Shown: positions 56,798-64,000 of the stretch, one piece after another
Layout of the letters: every line of letters begins with the position of its first letter
Position numbering within the stretch: the first letter of the stretch is position 1
Assembly (NCBI RefSeq): GCF_031082295.1
Contig: NZ_JAVHLD010000011.1
Location: 35,637-99,636, forward strand
DNA length: 64,000 nucleotides
Direction: 5' to 3'
Source of the DNA: Humidesulfovibrio sp.
GTDB lineage: Bacteria > Desulfobacterota > Desulfovibrionia > Desulfovibrionales > Desulfovibrionaceae
The notes under the pieces: model-generated
What the model saw: the letters and a program-made list of their open reading frames with translations, nothing else
What the model was told of the DNA's origin: nothing
Databases searched by the model: none
Program-made: the position numbers and the translations under genes

Positions 56798-57515
56798 GAC
56801 CAACCATATCACGATCGCGGGCATCAGGGTCGAGATCGTCCGCAAGGACATCAAGAACCTGCACCTTGGGGTCTATCCGCCTAACGGCAGGGTACGGGTG
56901 GCAGCCCCGTTGGTGCTGAGCGATGAGGCCGTGCGCTTGGCGGTGATCGAAAAGCTGGCATGGATCAAGAAGCACAAGGCCCGGTTCAAGGACCAGCCCA
57001 GACAGTCACAGCGCGAGATGGTCAACGGCGAGAGCCACTATTTCCTGGGCCAGCGTTACCGCTTGCGGGTGCATGAGCACGTTGGCTCCCCCAAGGTAGC
57101 CCTGCGCGGTATCGCCACCATAGACCTCTTCGCTCGTCCAGGGGCCTCCCAGGAACAACGAGAGGCCATCCTGCTCGGATGGTACAGGGAGCAGCTCAAG
57201 GCGCTCCTGTCCCCTCTCCTCGAAAAATGGCAGGCGGTCATAGGGGTGCAGGCGTCCTCCTGGGGCATCAAGAAGATGAGGACCAAATGGGGGAGCTGCT
57301 CAATCAAGGCGCGACGCATCTGGCTCAACCTTGAACTGGCCAAGCGTCCTGTCCAGTGCCTGGAGTACGTCCTGGTCCATGAACTTGTCCACCTGCTTGA
57401 GAGACACCACAATGAGCGGTTCATGGGGCTGATTGCCCAGTTCATGCCACAGTGGCGGCAATACCGTGCTCTCCTGAAGGAAGTTCCATTGGGGCATGAA
57501 GATTGGAATTGCTAA
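56775..57515 (+). CDS. YgjP/DUF45-type M48-like metallopeptidase
   Basis: 246 residues from ATG 56775 (inside the end of hsdR); a TTG at 56760 is an alternative. Zinc-protease motif HELVHLLERHHNERF with HExxH and a following His, and upstream KWGSCSIKARRIWLNLEL, which is the DUF45 signature. Genes of this family are frequently linked to type I R-M operons; the role there is unknown. Overlap with hsdR implies co-translation. Confidence 0.9.
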   Translation: MTTAALPKTNHITIAGIRVEIVRKDIKNLHLGVYPPNGRVRVAAPLVLSDEAVRLAVIEKLAWIKKHKARFKDQPRQSQREMVNGESHYFLGQRYRLRVHEHVGSPKVALRGIATIDLFARPGASQEQREAILLGWYREQLKALLSPLLEKWQAVIGVQASSWGIKKMRTKWGSCSIKARRIWLNLELAKRPVQCLEYVLVHELVHLLERHHNERFMGLIAQFMPQWRQYRALLKEVPLGHEDWNC

Positions 57516-57845
57516 TGATCAAGGGGACCCCATGCCCCTGAAGATGGCCCTGGAATGTTTGCTAAGGGTCAAGGACGCCCCTAGCCCTGCACGACACATA
57601 GTGGGATCTCACCTTCCGGCACGTATACGACAGTTACACCGGGCCAGGGGCAGCGTGAACGAGGTGAGGGCATGAAGGATTCAGGCAGCCGACTTGCAAG
57701 AAACATCGATATTCGTGGCGTGCTAGTTCGCCTCTGTCCTTGGACAGCAATGAAATGTGGGGCCCTGCTTGGACGTGTATGTCACATGCTCCAATTTTCC
57801 AGAACGGAATCAGAATCCACGACAGACAATAAAGGTGCTACGAAG
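57516..57845. other. Gap between the metallopeptidase and the KAP-like gene
   Basis: 330 bp. An ATG at 57672 with GAGGTGAGGGC upstream is in frame with the next gene and could add 58 residues, but they do not resemble a domain. Direct repeats CCCCATGCCCCTGAA-like and GGGTCAAGG-like occur near 57520-57580. Otherwise nothing clear. Confidence 0.4.
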
Positions 57846-59723
57846 ATGACCCCGAAGAACGAGCAGATTACCAGCTTCCTCCATGAATATTTCACAATGG
57901 GGTATGCTCCCGGCTATGCCGTCATGGTGAAGGGGAAATGGGGTGCGGGGAAGACTTGGCACGTCAAGGATGTTGCTGCACAGCGGATACAAGACGAAAC
58001 CGGGCGCGGACCGATCTATGTCAGCCTGTATGGCATCACTACCGCATCAGGAATTGATGACGAAATCTTCAGACAGCTGCACCCGATTCTCGCAAGCGAC
58101 GGGATGCGTGTCGTCACCCGCGTAGCCAAGGGGCTGATGAAAGGAGTTTTGAAAATCGACCTTGATGGAGACGGCAAAGACGATGCGTCAATCAACCCGG
58201 CAATGCCTGAATTAGACAAGGCGGACATTTTCAAGAAATCTAGCTCTCGCGGGTTGATCTTCGATGACCTTGAACGCTGTGAAATGACTCCGAAAGAGCT
58301 CCTGGGGTACATCAACTTCTTTGTTGAGCATTCCGGGAACAAGGTTGTCATCATTGGTAACGAGAAAGAGCTTGAGCACAGGCTCCAAACTGATGGCGAC
58401 AAGTCTGAATTCGCATCAATGCGTGACAAACTTGTTGGGAAGTCATTCGAAATAGAGGCAGACTCGAAAGGAGCCATCATTTTCTTCGTCAACGAGCTGA
58501 AATCCGAGCCAGCAGCCACGTTTTTGAAATCAAGAATCGATTTACTTTGTGAAGTGCATGATGCCACTGGAAAACAGAACCTTCGTGACGCAAGGCAGGC
58601 CATACTCGAACTGGAAAGGCTCCTGTCGCATGTTGACGCCGAATTCCTCAAAAACGAGGACGCCGCAAGAGACCTCATGACGTCTTTCATTATTCTGTTC
58701 TTAGAGTACCGGTCCAGGAATTTGGCCATCAATGACATCGTTTCTGTCTCCACGCGCAGCATGGTTGCGAGCATGAAGGGCAACGCTTCCGACGACAAAA
58801 CAGACATATTCCTTGATCTAAATGCTAGGTACATGAGCTACCGATGGACAGAAGGGCCAATCAGTGCAGATATCCTGGCACAAATTCTCGATACCGGGCA
58901 CATGGACGCAGACGTGATCAATGCCTCAATCGCAAAAAGCAAATACTTTTCCACCTCCGAAGAACCGGATTGGAGAAGACTCGCGTCATATTTTCGGCTT
59001 GAAGATGCTGCCTTTGAGGGATTGCTCGCGACAGTGCTACGCCGGTTCAAGGACAACGAATACAAAGTTATTGGCGTGATGCGGCATGTCGTCGGCATAC
59101 TGATGAGTCTTGCGCAAGAGGGACTCTGCCCAATGCCATCTGATGAGATTCTGAAACAGGCCAAAGCGAATGTCGTAGGTTTGAAGGATGCTGGCAAGCT
59201 CGAATTATCCGACGAGCACTTCGGTGAGCTTGACGGGTTTGGCTGGGGAGGATTGGTTTTCGCTTCACGGGATGTGCCTCAATTTGATGAGTTAACTCAG
59301 TTTATCCGTAACACGTGGGAGGAGACGAAGGCAGCCAGTCTACCGGGCAAAGCGGAGACGCTGTTGAAGGCATTACAAGAGGGCGATATTCAGGCAGCCC
59401 GGTCACTTTACCTGACCAGCTCTCCTGGTGGAGGGATGTTCCACGATACGCCGATTCTGGCGAACATAGAACCTAAGAAATTTGTCGAGGCGATGCTCAA
59501 TGCCTCCCCCAGTGCGGTCATTGCTGCGATGACCGCCATTGGCGAGCGCTATAAACATCTAAATGTTTCGCCGAATGTCAAAAAAGAAAAGGGTTGGCTC
59601 GTCGTGACTGCCGCGCTCCTCTCGGATGAGGCCACGCGAAATGCCGGACGGGTCAGCGGGTTGAGGATCAAGAATCTTGCCTCCCGTATGGAGGAAGCAG
59701 TAAGTGTCTTCGAAACCTCGTGA
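57846..59723 (+). CDS. KAP-like P-loop NTPase, candidate defence gene
   Basis: 625 residues from ATG 57846; an upstream in-frame ATG at 57672 would add 58 residues. Walker A is GKWGAGKT (residues 30-37) and Walker B is GLIFDDLERC (D140, D141), the pattern of KAP-type STAND-like NTPases. An acidic DLDGDGKDD stretch at about 105 resembles a calcium loop. The remaining 400 residues are mostly helical with no recognised effector, nuclease or membrane domain. The AT-richer composition differs from the adjacent R-M genes, so it was probably acquired separately. Role in phage defence is inferred from the island context only. Confidence 0.7.
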   Translation: MTPKNEQITSFLHEYFTMGYAPGYAVMVKGKWGAGKTWHVKDVAAQRIQDETGRGPIYVSLYGITTASGIDDEIFRQLHPILASDGMRVVTRVAKGLMKGVLKIDLDGDGKDDASINPAMPELDKADIFKKSSSRGLIFDDLERCEMTPKELLGYINFFVEHSGNKVVIIGNEKELEHRLQTDGDKSEFASMRDKLVGKSFEIEADSKGAIIFFVNELKSEPAATFLKSRIDLLCEVHDATGKQNLRDARQAILELERLLSHVDAEFLKNEDAARDLMTSFIILFLEYRSRNLAINDIVSVSTRSMVASMKGNASDDKTDIFLDLNARYMSYRWTEGPISADILAQILDTGHMDADVINASIAKSKYFSTSEEPDWRRLASYFRLEDAAFEGLLATVLRRFKDNEYKVIGVMRHVVGILMSLAQEGLCPMPSDEILKQAKANVVGLKDAGKLELSDEHFGELDGFGWGGLVFASRDVPQFDELTQFIRNTWEETKAASLPGKAETLLKALQEGDIQAARSLYLTSSPGGGMFHDTPILANIEPKKFVEAMLNASPSAVIAAMTAIGERYKHLNVSPNVKKEKGWLVVTAALLSDEATRNAGRVSGLRIKNLASRMEEAVSVFETS

Positions 59724-59786
59724 TAACAAAAGGCAACCGGGGAGACAGACCTTAGGGTGAATCCGTGCAGGCTCTAGGAGGACACC

Positions 59787-59996
59787 ATGAGCCGTGACTA
59801 CATTTCGCACTTCACCCCCATCCGCAAGCCCAATCAAGCGGTGAGGCCATTCTGGTCAATGAGAAACATCATAGCTAGGCGTCCGACCAGTCACGTGACA
59901 GCAAAGATCAGCGATATGGCTTTGCACCATTTACTATGCCCAAGGTTGGGAAGACGGTTGGGAAAGAAAAAGGCCTTACGAGAGCAATTCTCGTAA
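59787..59996 (+). CDS. Possible small protein at the right island end
   Basis: 69 codons with a strong RBS (TAGGAGGAC) before ATG 59787. No family recognised; it runs across the arm-type repeats and the tRNA terminator, so its 3' part may not be under protein selection. Low confidence. Confidence 0.25.
   Translation: MSRDYISHFTPIRKPNQAVRPFWSMRNIIARRPTSHVTAKISDMALHHLLCPRLGRRLGKKKALREQFS
59944..59965. repeat. Right arm-type repeats
   Basis: GGTTGGGAAG at 59944-59953 and GGTTGGGAAA at 59956-59965, 12 bp apart, matching the left set at 45011-45044. Confidence 0.6.
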
Positions 59997-60002
59997 GGCC
60001 TT
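59964..60002 (-). terminator. Island-supplied terminator for tRNA-fMet
   Basis: Perfect 14-bp stem (59970-59983 with 59989-60002) with a 5-nt loop, followed on the minus strand by a T-run. It lies directly past the tRNA CCA end, on the island side of attR. Confidence 0.85.
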
Positions 60003-60004
60003 GA

Positions 60005-60087
<83 letters not shown>

Positions 60088-60125
60088 ACACTTCGACGAA
60101 ACGGGCGTCGCGTCGAGAAGGGGTT

Positions 60126-60152
60126 TGTATAGCCCCACACTCGCACTGTCAA
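60126..60152 (-). promoter_or_regulatory. Promoter candidate of tRNA-fMet
   Basis: On the minus strand TTGACA (60147-60152) and TATACA (60126-60131) are 15 bp apart, about 39 bp upstream of the tRNA. Confidence 0.6.
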
Positions 60153-60193
60153 CGCTTATTTACAGCGGCCCGGAAATTTCCTATACCCCACCC

Positions 60194-60919
60194 ATGCCAA
60201 ACACCCTGCCCGTCTCCATCGTCATCCCCGTGTTCAACGAGGAAATGAACCTCCCCCGCCTGTTCGAAGAGATCGCGCTGGCCATGCGCCCGCTGGCCCG
60301 CACCTGGGAAGTGGTCTTCGTGGATGACGGCAGCACCGACAAAAGCCTCGACGTGCTCAAGCGCCTGGCCCTGGGCAACCCCGAGCTGCGCTATCTCGCC
60401 TTCACGCGGAACAGGGGCCAGTCCGCGGCCTTCTGCGCGGGCTTCGACAACGCCAGCCACCCTGTCGTCGTCACCCTCGACGCGGACCTGCAGAACGACC
60501 CCGCCGACATCCCGGCAATGCTCGCCCTCTTCGACCAGGGCTTCGACATGGCCATCGGCTGGCGCAGGAAGCGCCAAGACACCTGGAGCAAGCGCATCGG
60601 CTCAAAAATCGGCAACGCCATCAGGAACTACCTGACGCGTGAATCCGTGCGCGACACCGGCTGCTCGCTCAAGGTCATGCGCCGCGACATGCTCGTGCGC
60701 ATCCCGCGCTTCGTGGGCATGCACCGCTACCTGCCCACGCTCATGAAACTCCAGGGAGCGCGCGTGGCCGAAGCACCCGTGAACCACCGCGAGCGCTATT
60801 CCGGCGTGTCAAAGTACAGCAATTGGCAGCGCGCCCTGGTGGGCGTGCGCGACCTTTTCGGCGTGCGCTGGCTCCAGGACCGCCACTTCGGCTACGAGAT
60901 TGGCGAAAAGAACCGCTAG
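60194..60919 (+). CDS. Family 2 glycosyltransferase, DPM1/ArnC-like
   Basis: 241 residues from ATG 60194. N-terminal GT-A fold: VSIVIPVFNEEMNLPRLFEEI, VVFVDDGSTDKSLDVLKRL, NRGQSAAFCAGFDNA and the DXD-type VTLDADLQNDPADIP. The C-terminal third (GCSLKVMRRDML, HRYLPTLMKLQG, RYSGVSKYSNW) matches polyprenyl-phosphate mannosyl/glucosyl transferases. Unlike ArnC or GtrB it has no C-terminal membrane helices. Likely transfers a sugar to undecaprenyl phosphate. Convergent with the response regulator gene, overlapping by 4 bp. Confidence 0.88.
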   Translation: MPNTLPVSIVIPVFNEEMNLPRLFEEIALAMRPLARTWEVVFVDDGSTDKSLDVLKRLALGNPELRYLAFTRNRGQSAAFCAGFDNASHPVVVTLDADLQNDPADIPAMLALFDQGFDMAIGWRRKRQDTWSKRIGSKIGNAIRNYLTRESVRDTGCSLKVMRRDMLVRIPRFVGMHRYLPTLMKLQGARVAEAPVNHRERYSGVSKYSNWQRALVGVRDLFGVRWLQDRHFGYEIGEKNR

Positions 60920-61290
60920 TGACTGCGCGCCAAAGCCTGGCGCACCTTGTCTTTCAGCTCGGAAAGATCAACCGACTTGACCACGTAGAAATCCGCGGCG
61001 ATGGACTTGAGGTCGTGCTGGAAGCTGTCGTAGGCGGTGCACAGGATCACCGGCAGCTTGGCGTCCAGGCTGCGAATGGTCTGCAGCAGGTCGAGGCCGG
61101 AGTTGTTGGGCCCAAGGCGTATGTCCAGGATGACCATCGCCGGGTTCTCCCGGGCGAGCACCTGCTCAATGGGCTCTTCGCCATCCGTCGTCGCCACCGC
61201 GAAGCCGTCGCTCTCCAACTCCTCCTGATAGAGCATGCGGATGTGCTTTTCATCATCAACGACGAGAATCTTGGGCTTGCTGTCGGTCAT
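60916..61290 (-). CDS. CheY-like response regulator
   Basis: 124 residues, receiver domain only: DDEKH acidic pair, phosphorylation Asp in MVILDIRLGPNNSG, Thr in LCTAYDSF and Lys in VVKSVDL. Strand and helix spacing normal. No kinase adjacent. Its stop overlaps the glycosyltransferase stop (shared CTAG). Confidence 0.9.
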   Translation of the reverse strand: MTDSKPKILVVDDEKHIRMLYQEELESDGFAVATTDGEEPIEQVLARENPAMVILDIRLGPNNSGLDLLQTIRSLDAKLPVILCTAYDSFQHDLKSIAADFYVVKSVDLSELKDKVRQALARSH

Positions 61291-61329
61291 ACAGACACTC
61301 CTGGGGGCTTGGCTCTTCCTAGTCTAAAA

Positions 61330-61357
61330 TGTATATCCTGATTTCCGTTGTGGTCAA
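61330..61357 (-). promoter_or_regulatory. Promoter candidate of the CheY-like gene
   Basis: On the minus strand TTGACC (61352-61357) and TATACA (61330-61335) are 16 bp apart, about 40 bp before the start codon. Confidence 0.5.
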
Positions 61358-61468
61358 CAGAATTGTGCGCCGAGCCGGTTTCTTTCCCCGCCAAGGCCAC
61401 CCTCGGCTTGACATCCCGCCCCGATATGCGCACCTCTGCCGCACGAAGCCGCCAAGGAGACCCGGACC

Positions 61469-61666
61469 ATGATCACCGTTTTCATCGAGCCAGACAACGA
61501 GACCCTCACCTTCGAGCGCCACAACACGGTGCTCATGCTGCAACGGAAGCTTAACCTGCGCGTCAACGACGCGCTCGTCATCCGCGGGGACAAGCTGCTC
61601 ACCCCGGACTGCCAGCTGAAAGACGGCGACGAGATTCGCATCCGCAAGGTCATGAGCACCGGCTAA
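61469..61666 (+). CDS. Small ubiquitin-like (ThiS/MoaD/TtuB-type) protein
   Basis: 65 residues (AAGGAG upstream). Beta-grasp layout: ITVFIEPDNETLTFE, LMLQRKLNLRVNDALVIRGDKLLT, and LKDGDEIRIRKVMSTG. The C-terminus ends Thr-Gly and not Gly-Gly. The next gene, 21 nt on, is a TtuA-like tRNA thiolase, whose sulfur donor in Thermus is the ubiquitin-like TtuB. The role as sulfur carrier is therefore plausible but the last residues are atypical. Confidence 0.75.
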   Translation: MITVFIEPDNETLTFERHNTVLMLQRKLNLRVNDALVIRGDKLLTPDCQLKDGDEIRIRKVMSTG

Positions 61667-61687
61667 TCGCACAGGACAGGAAACACC

Positions 61688-62614
61688 ATGAAATGCCGCA
61701 AATGCAAGGCCCCGGCGGAAGTGCCCCTGCCGAGCCACAATACCGCCTTCTGCCGCGACTGCTTCGCCGCCTACTTCACCGGCCAGGTGGAGAAGTCCAT
61801 CCGCCGCCACGGCCTCATCAACCCCGGCGAGCGCGTGCTCGTGGCCCTTTCCGGCGGCAAGGACTCCCTCGGCCTCATGCTCGAGCTCTCGCGCATGGGC
61901 TTTGACGTCACCGGCCTGCACGTTGACCTGGGCATCCCCGTGTCCTCCCTGGCGGCGCGGGCCAAGGTGGAGGGCTTCTGCACGCTCCACGGGCTCAAGC
62001 TGCGCGTGGTGGAGCTCGCCAAGCACGGCCTGCCCATCCCGGACGTGAAGAAGTACATCAACCGCCCGGTGTGCTCCGCCTGCGGCAAGATCAAGCGCCA
62101 CTGGTTCAACCGCGTCGCGCTGGAGGAAGGCTTCCAGGTGCTGGCCACGGGCCACAACCTGGACGACGAGGTGGCGCGGCTGTTCGCCAACACCCTGCGC
62201 TGGGACGCGGGCTACCTGTCCGACCAGGGCCCCTGCCTCGACGCCGAGAACGGCTTCGCGCGCAAGATCAAGCCCCTGTACCGCCTCACCGAGTTCGAGA
62301 CCGCCTGCTACGCCTTCCTGAACGGCATCGAGATCCACACCGCCCCCTGCCCGTACAGCTCCGGCGCCAGCTTCACCGGCCACAAGGAGCTCTGGGCCAG
62401 GCTCGAATACACCAGCCCCGGCACCAAGATCGCCTTCTACGACGGCTTTTTGAAGCGCGGGCGGCCCGCCTTCGCCCAGGTGGAGCAGGAGTCCGGCGCG
62501 CCCGTGGCCCCGTGCGAGAGCTGCGGCTCGCCCACCAGCACGGGCACGTGCGGCGTGTGCCGACTGGGCATCGCCGTGGCCGAGCGCCGCGCCGCCGACC
62601 CGGACCGCCAGTAG
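61688..62614 (+). CDS. TtuA/TtcA/Ncs6-family tRNA thiolation enzyme
   Basis: 308 residues. An N-terminal zinc finger (CRKCKAPAEVPLPSHNTAFCRDC) precedes the PP-loop ATP pyrophosphatase domain: VLVALSGGKDSLGLMLEL; catalytic or cluster cysteines occur in RPVCSACGKIKRHWFN and in HTAPCPYS. ATGHNLDDEVARL is the conserved family segment. A second zinc-type cluster (CESCGSPTSTGTCGVC) ends the protein. TtuA makes 2-thio-m5U54 in thermophile tRNA; mesophile relatives may act at other sites. Preceded by the ubiquitin-like gene. Confidence 0.88.
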   Translation: MKCRKCKAPAEVPLPSHNTAFCRDCFAAYFTGQVEKSIRRHGLINPGERVLVALSGGKDSLGLMLELSRMGFDVTGLHVDLGIPVSSLAARAKVEGFCTLHGLKLRVVELAKHGLPIPDVKKYINRPVCSACGKIKRHWFNRVALEEGFQVLATGHNLDDEVARLFANTLRWDAGYLSDQGPCLDAENGFARKIKPLYRLTEFETACYAFLNGIEIHTAPCPYSSGASFTGHKELWARLEYTSPGTKIAFYDGFLKRGRPAFAQVEQESGAPVAPCESCGSPTSTGTCGVCRLGIAVAERRAADPDRQ

Positions 62615-62627
62615 CCGAGGCAGCGTC

Positions 62628-63704
62628 GTGTCAGGCGGCCCAAAAGTCAGCGCCAGGGTCAGCGCCAAAGTCAGCGTCTGCCTGCCCTGCCGCAACGCGG
62701 CCGCGACGCTGCCCGCCGCGCTCGACAGCCTGCTCGGCCAGACCCTGCCGGACTTCGAAATCATCGCCGTTGATGATGGCAGTGACGACGCCACCTGGGA
62801 CATCCTCTGCGACTACGCCCGGCGCGACAACCGCGTGCGGCCCCTGCACCAGCCCCACCAGGGCGTGGCCCTGGCCTGGAACGCCGCCTGCGCCGAAAGC
62901 CGCGCCCCGTACATCGCGCGCATGGACGCCGACGACCTCTGCCTGCCGCGCCGCCTGGAGCTGCAAGCCGCCCTGCTCGACGCCGACCAGAGCCTCGGCC
63001 TGGTGTCCGGCCGGGTGCGCTTCGGCGGCTGCCGCACGGCCCGGGCGGGCTACGCCGCGCACGTGGACTGGCTGAACAGCCTGCTCACGCCCGAGGACAT
63101 CAGCGCCAGCCGCTTCGTGGACTCGCCCATCGCCAACCCCTCGGTCATGTTCCGGCGCGAGCTGGTGGACCAGTTCGGTGGCGCGCTGCCCAACACCGGC
63201 GACGCCGCGGGCGCGCAGCCCTTCCCCGAGGACTACGAGCAGTGGCTGCGCTGGCTGGAGGGCGGCGTGCGCATGGGCAAGGTGGCGGAGGAAATCCTCG
63301 TCTGGAACGACCCGCCCACGCGGCTTTCGCGCACCGCCTCGGAGTACGGCGTGGAGGCCTTTGCGCGCGTGAAGGCGCAGTATTTGTGGCGCTGGCTGGC
63401 GCGGCACAACAGGCGGCACCCGCGCGTGTGGGTGTGGGGGGCTGGCCGGGTGAGCAGGCAGAAGATGGCGCCGCTTGTGGCGCTGGGCCTCGCCATCGAA
63501 GCCTTCGTGGACATCGACGCCAAGAAGATCGGGCAGAGCGTGCACGGCATCCCGGTGCTTCCGCGCACGGCCATCCCGCCCTACTCCCCTTCCGCCCCCT
63601 TCCTCCTCGCCAACGTCGCCTCACGCGGCGCGCGCGAGGAGATCACGGCGTGGTTGGAGGGGTTGGGGTATCAGATGGGGGTTGGGGCGGTGGCAGTGGG
63701 GTGA
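62628..63704 (+). CDS. Family 2 glycosyltransferase
   Basis: 358 residues from GTG 62628. GT-A domain: VSVCLPCRNAAATLPAAL, IIAVDDGSDDATWDIL, QGVALAWNAACAESRAPYIARMDADDLCLPRRL with the DAD metal site. The last 110 residues (about 250 on) resemble a Rossmann-like segment with VWVWGAGRVSRQK and VDIDAKKIGQSVHGIPVL, as in GT2 proteins with an added nucleotide-sugar-binding-like tail. Target surface glycan unknown. Starts 14 nt after the thiolation gene. Its 3' end marks the edge of an AT-rich region. Confidence 0.85.
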   Translation: MSGGPKVSARVSAKVSVCLPCRNAAATLPAALDSLLGQTLPDFEIIAVDDGSDDATWDILCDYARRDNRVRPLHQPHQGVALAWNAACAESRAPYIARMDADDLCLPRRLELQAALLDADQSLGLVSGRVRFGGCRTARAGYAAHVDWLNSLLTPEDISASRFVDSPIANPSVMFRRELVDQFGGALPNTGDAAGAQPFPEDYEQWLRWLEGGVRMGKVAEEILVWNDPPTRLSRTASEYGVEAFARVKAQYLWRWLARHNRRHPRVWVWGAGRVSRQKMAPLVALGLAIEAFVDIDAKKIGQSVHGIPVLPRTAIPPYSPSAPFLLANVASRGAREEITAWLEGLGYQMGVGAVAVG

Positions 63705-64000
63705 ATTGTGAAGCGGGAACATACGCCGTTGGACTATATGAATTGCACAGTTCATCAGGCATGCAAGATAAATCTATTCCCTCGAGCATCGAGTATTTTT
63801 CTACCAGTGGTACAAACGTAGACCTCCATTCTTGAAACAAGCCTACATAGAATAGAAGTTGCAATTCTGCCGTAGATAGCGTCGATTTTAATATAAAAGC
63901 ATAATCACACTTTTCTCGCTCCGAGATATTAATTGCGCTATCAACATACATCAATATTGAATATATGCTTTTAACATAGTGAGAGAAGTATTGACCATTT
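63643..64000 (-). CDS. putAbiC-like abortive infection protein, C-terminal part, 5' end outside the window
   Basis: The frame is open to the window edge. The sequence reads GQYFSHYVKSIYSILMYVD, then YAFILKSTLSTAELQLLFYV and FVPLVEKYSMLEG, which match the C-terminal half of the putative phage abortive infection (putAbiC, PF16872) family. The last 25 residues, rich in Pro and Thr, are read from the antisense of the neighbouring glycosyltransferase gene, so the native C-terminus may be lost or shortened. AT-rich, unlike the upstream genes. Only the 3' end is visible. Confidence 0.75.
   Translation of the reverse strand, partial: NGQYFSHYVKSIYSILMYVDSAINISEREKCDYAFILKSTLSTAELQLLFYVGLFQEWRSTFVPLVEKYSMLEGIDLSCMPDELCNSYSPTAYVPASQFTPLPPPQPPSDTPTPPTTP

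Overview
The window is a high-GC chromosome segment from a bacterium that looks like a Desulfovibrio-type sulfate reducer (Desulfovibrionales). The basis is a periplasmic [NiFe] hydrogenase operon with its own maturation genes, a lactate permease, a TAT-exported multi-[4Fe-4S] protein with a small b-type membrane partner, dense c-di-GMP and two-component signalling, and the gene orders rpsB-tsf-pyrH-frr-uppS and ribBA-ribH-nusB-leuS-lptE-holA-radC. No 16S rRNA gene is present, so the genus is inferred.

Layout. 1-6.4 kb (+): end of a fumarylacetoacetate-hydrolase-like gene, then rpsB-tsf (structured leader, terminator) and pyrH-frr-uppS, followed by a secreted CocE-type hydrolase and a small exported protein. 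6.4-14.0 kb (-): one riboflavin/tRNA-charging/envelope/DNA cluster transcribed from ribBA to radC. 14.2-17.2 kb (-): a solute-binding lipoprotein translationally coupled to a membrane diguanylate cyclase. 17.3-18.9 kb (-): tRNA-Leu(CAG) and citrate synthase. 19.1-20.7 kb (+): Fe-S protein plus cytochrome b-like subunit. 20.7-24.3 kb (-): [NiFe] hydrogenase, with a terminator-like hairpin between the structural and maturation genes. 24.7-33.9 kb: small metabolic genes, lactate permease, secreted caspase-like protein, a MoaD/HesA pair, an HD-GYP protein, a TrpF-like protein without the usual cysteine, infA and a cold-shock protein. 34.1-44.6 kb (+): a MASE1 hybrid kinase, then a tight five-gene set (PhnD-like binding protein, two-CW histidine kinase, response regulator, PEP-synthase-like protein, phosphatase/YkgJ fusion).

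44.83-60.06 kb is a mobile island inserted in the 3' half of an initiator tRNA-fMet gene. It is bounded by a 56-bp direct repeat and by 12-bp-spaced GGTTGGGAAG repeats near both ends. It carries a tyrosine integrase, an AlpA/excisionase-like protein, a winged-helix protein, a terminase-small-subunit-like protein, and then a defence-like cargo: HsdM, HsdS, a DUF91-type nuclease broken by one amber codon, HsdR, a YgjP-type metalloprotease and a KAP-like P-loop NTPase. The order int, alpA, regulator/rep, terS without capsid genes resembles a phage satellite (PICI-like).

Beyond the island (60.1-64 kb) are tRNA-fMet, a DPM1/ArnC-like glycosyltransferase, a CheY-like regulator, a ubiquitin-like/TtuA-like pair, a second glycosyltransferase and, after a sharp fall in GC at about 63.71 kb, the C-terminal part of a putAbiC-type abortive-infection gene that leaves the window.
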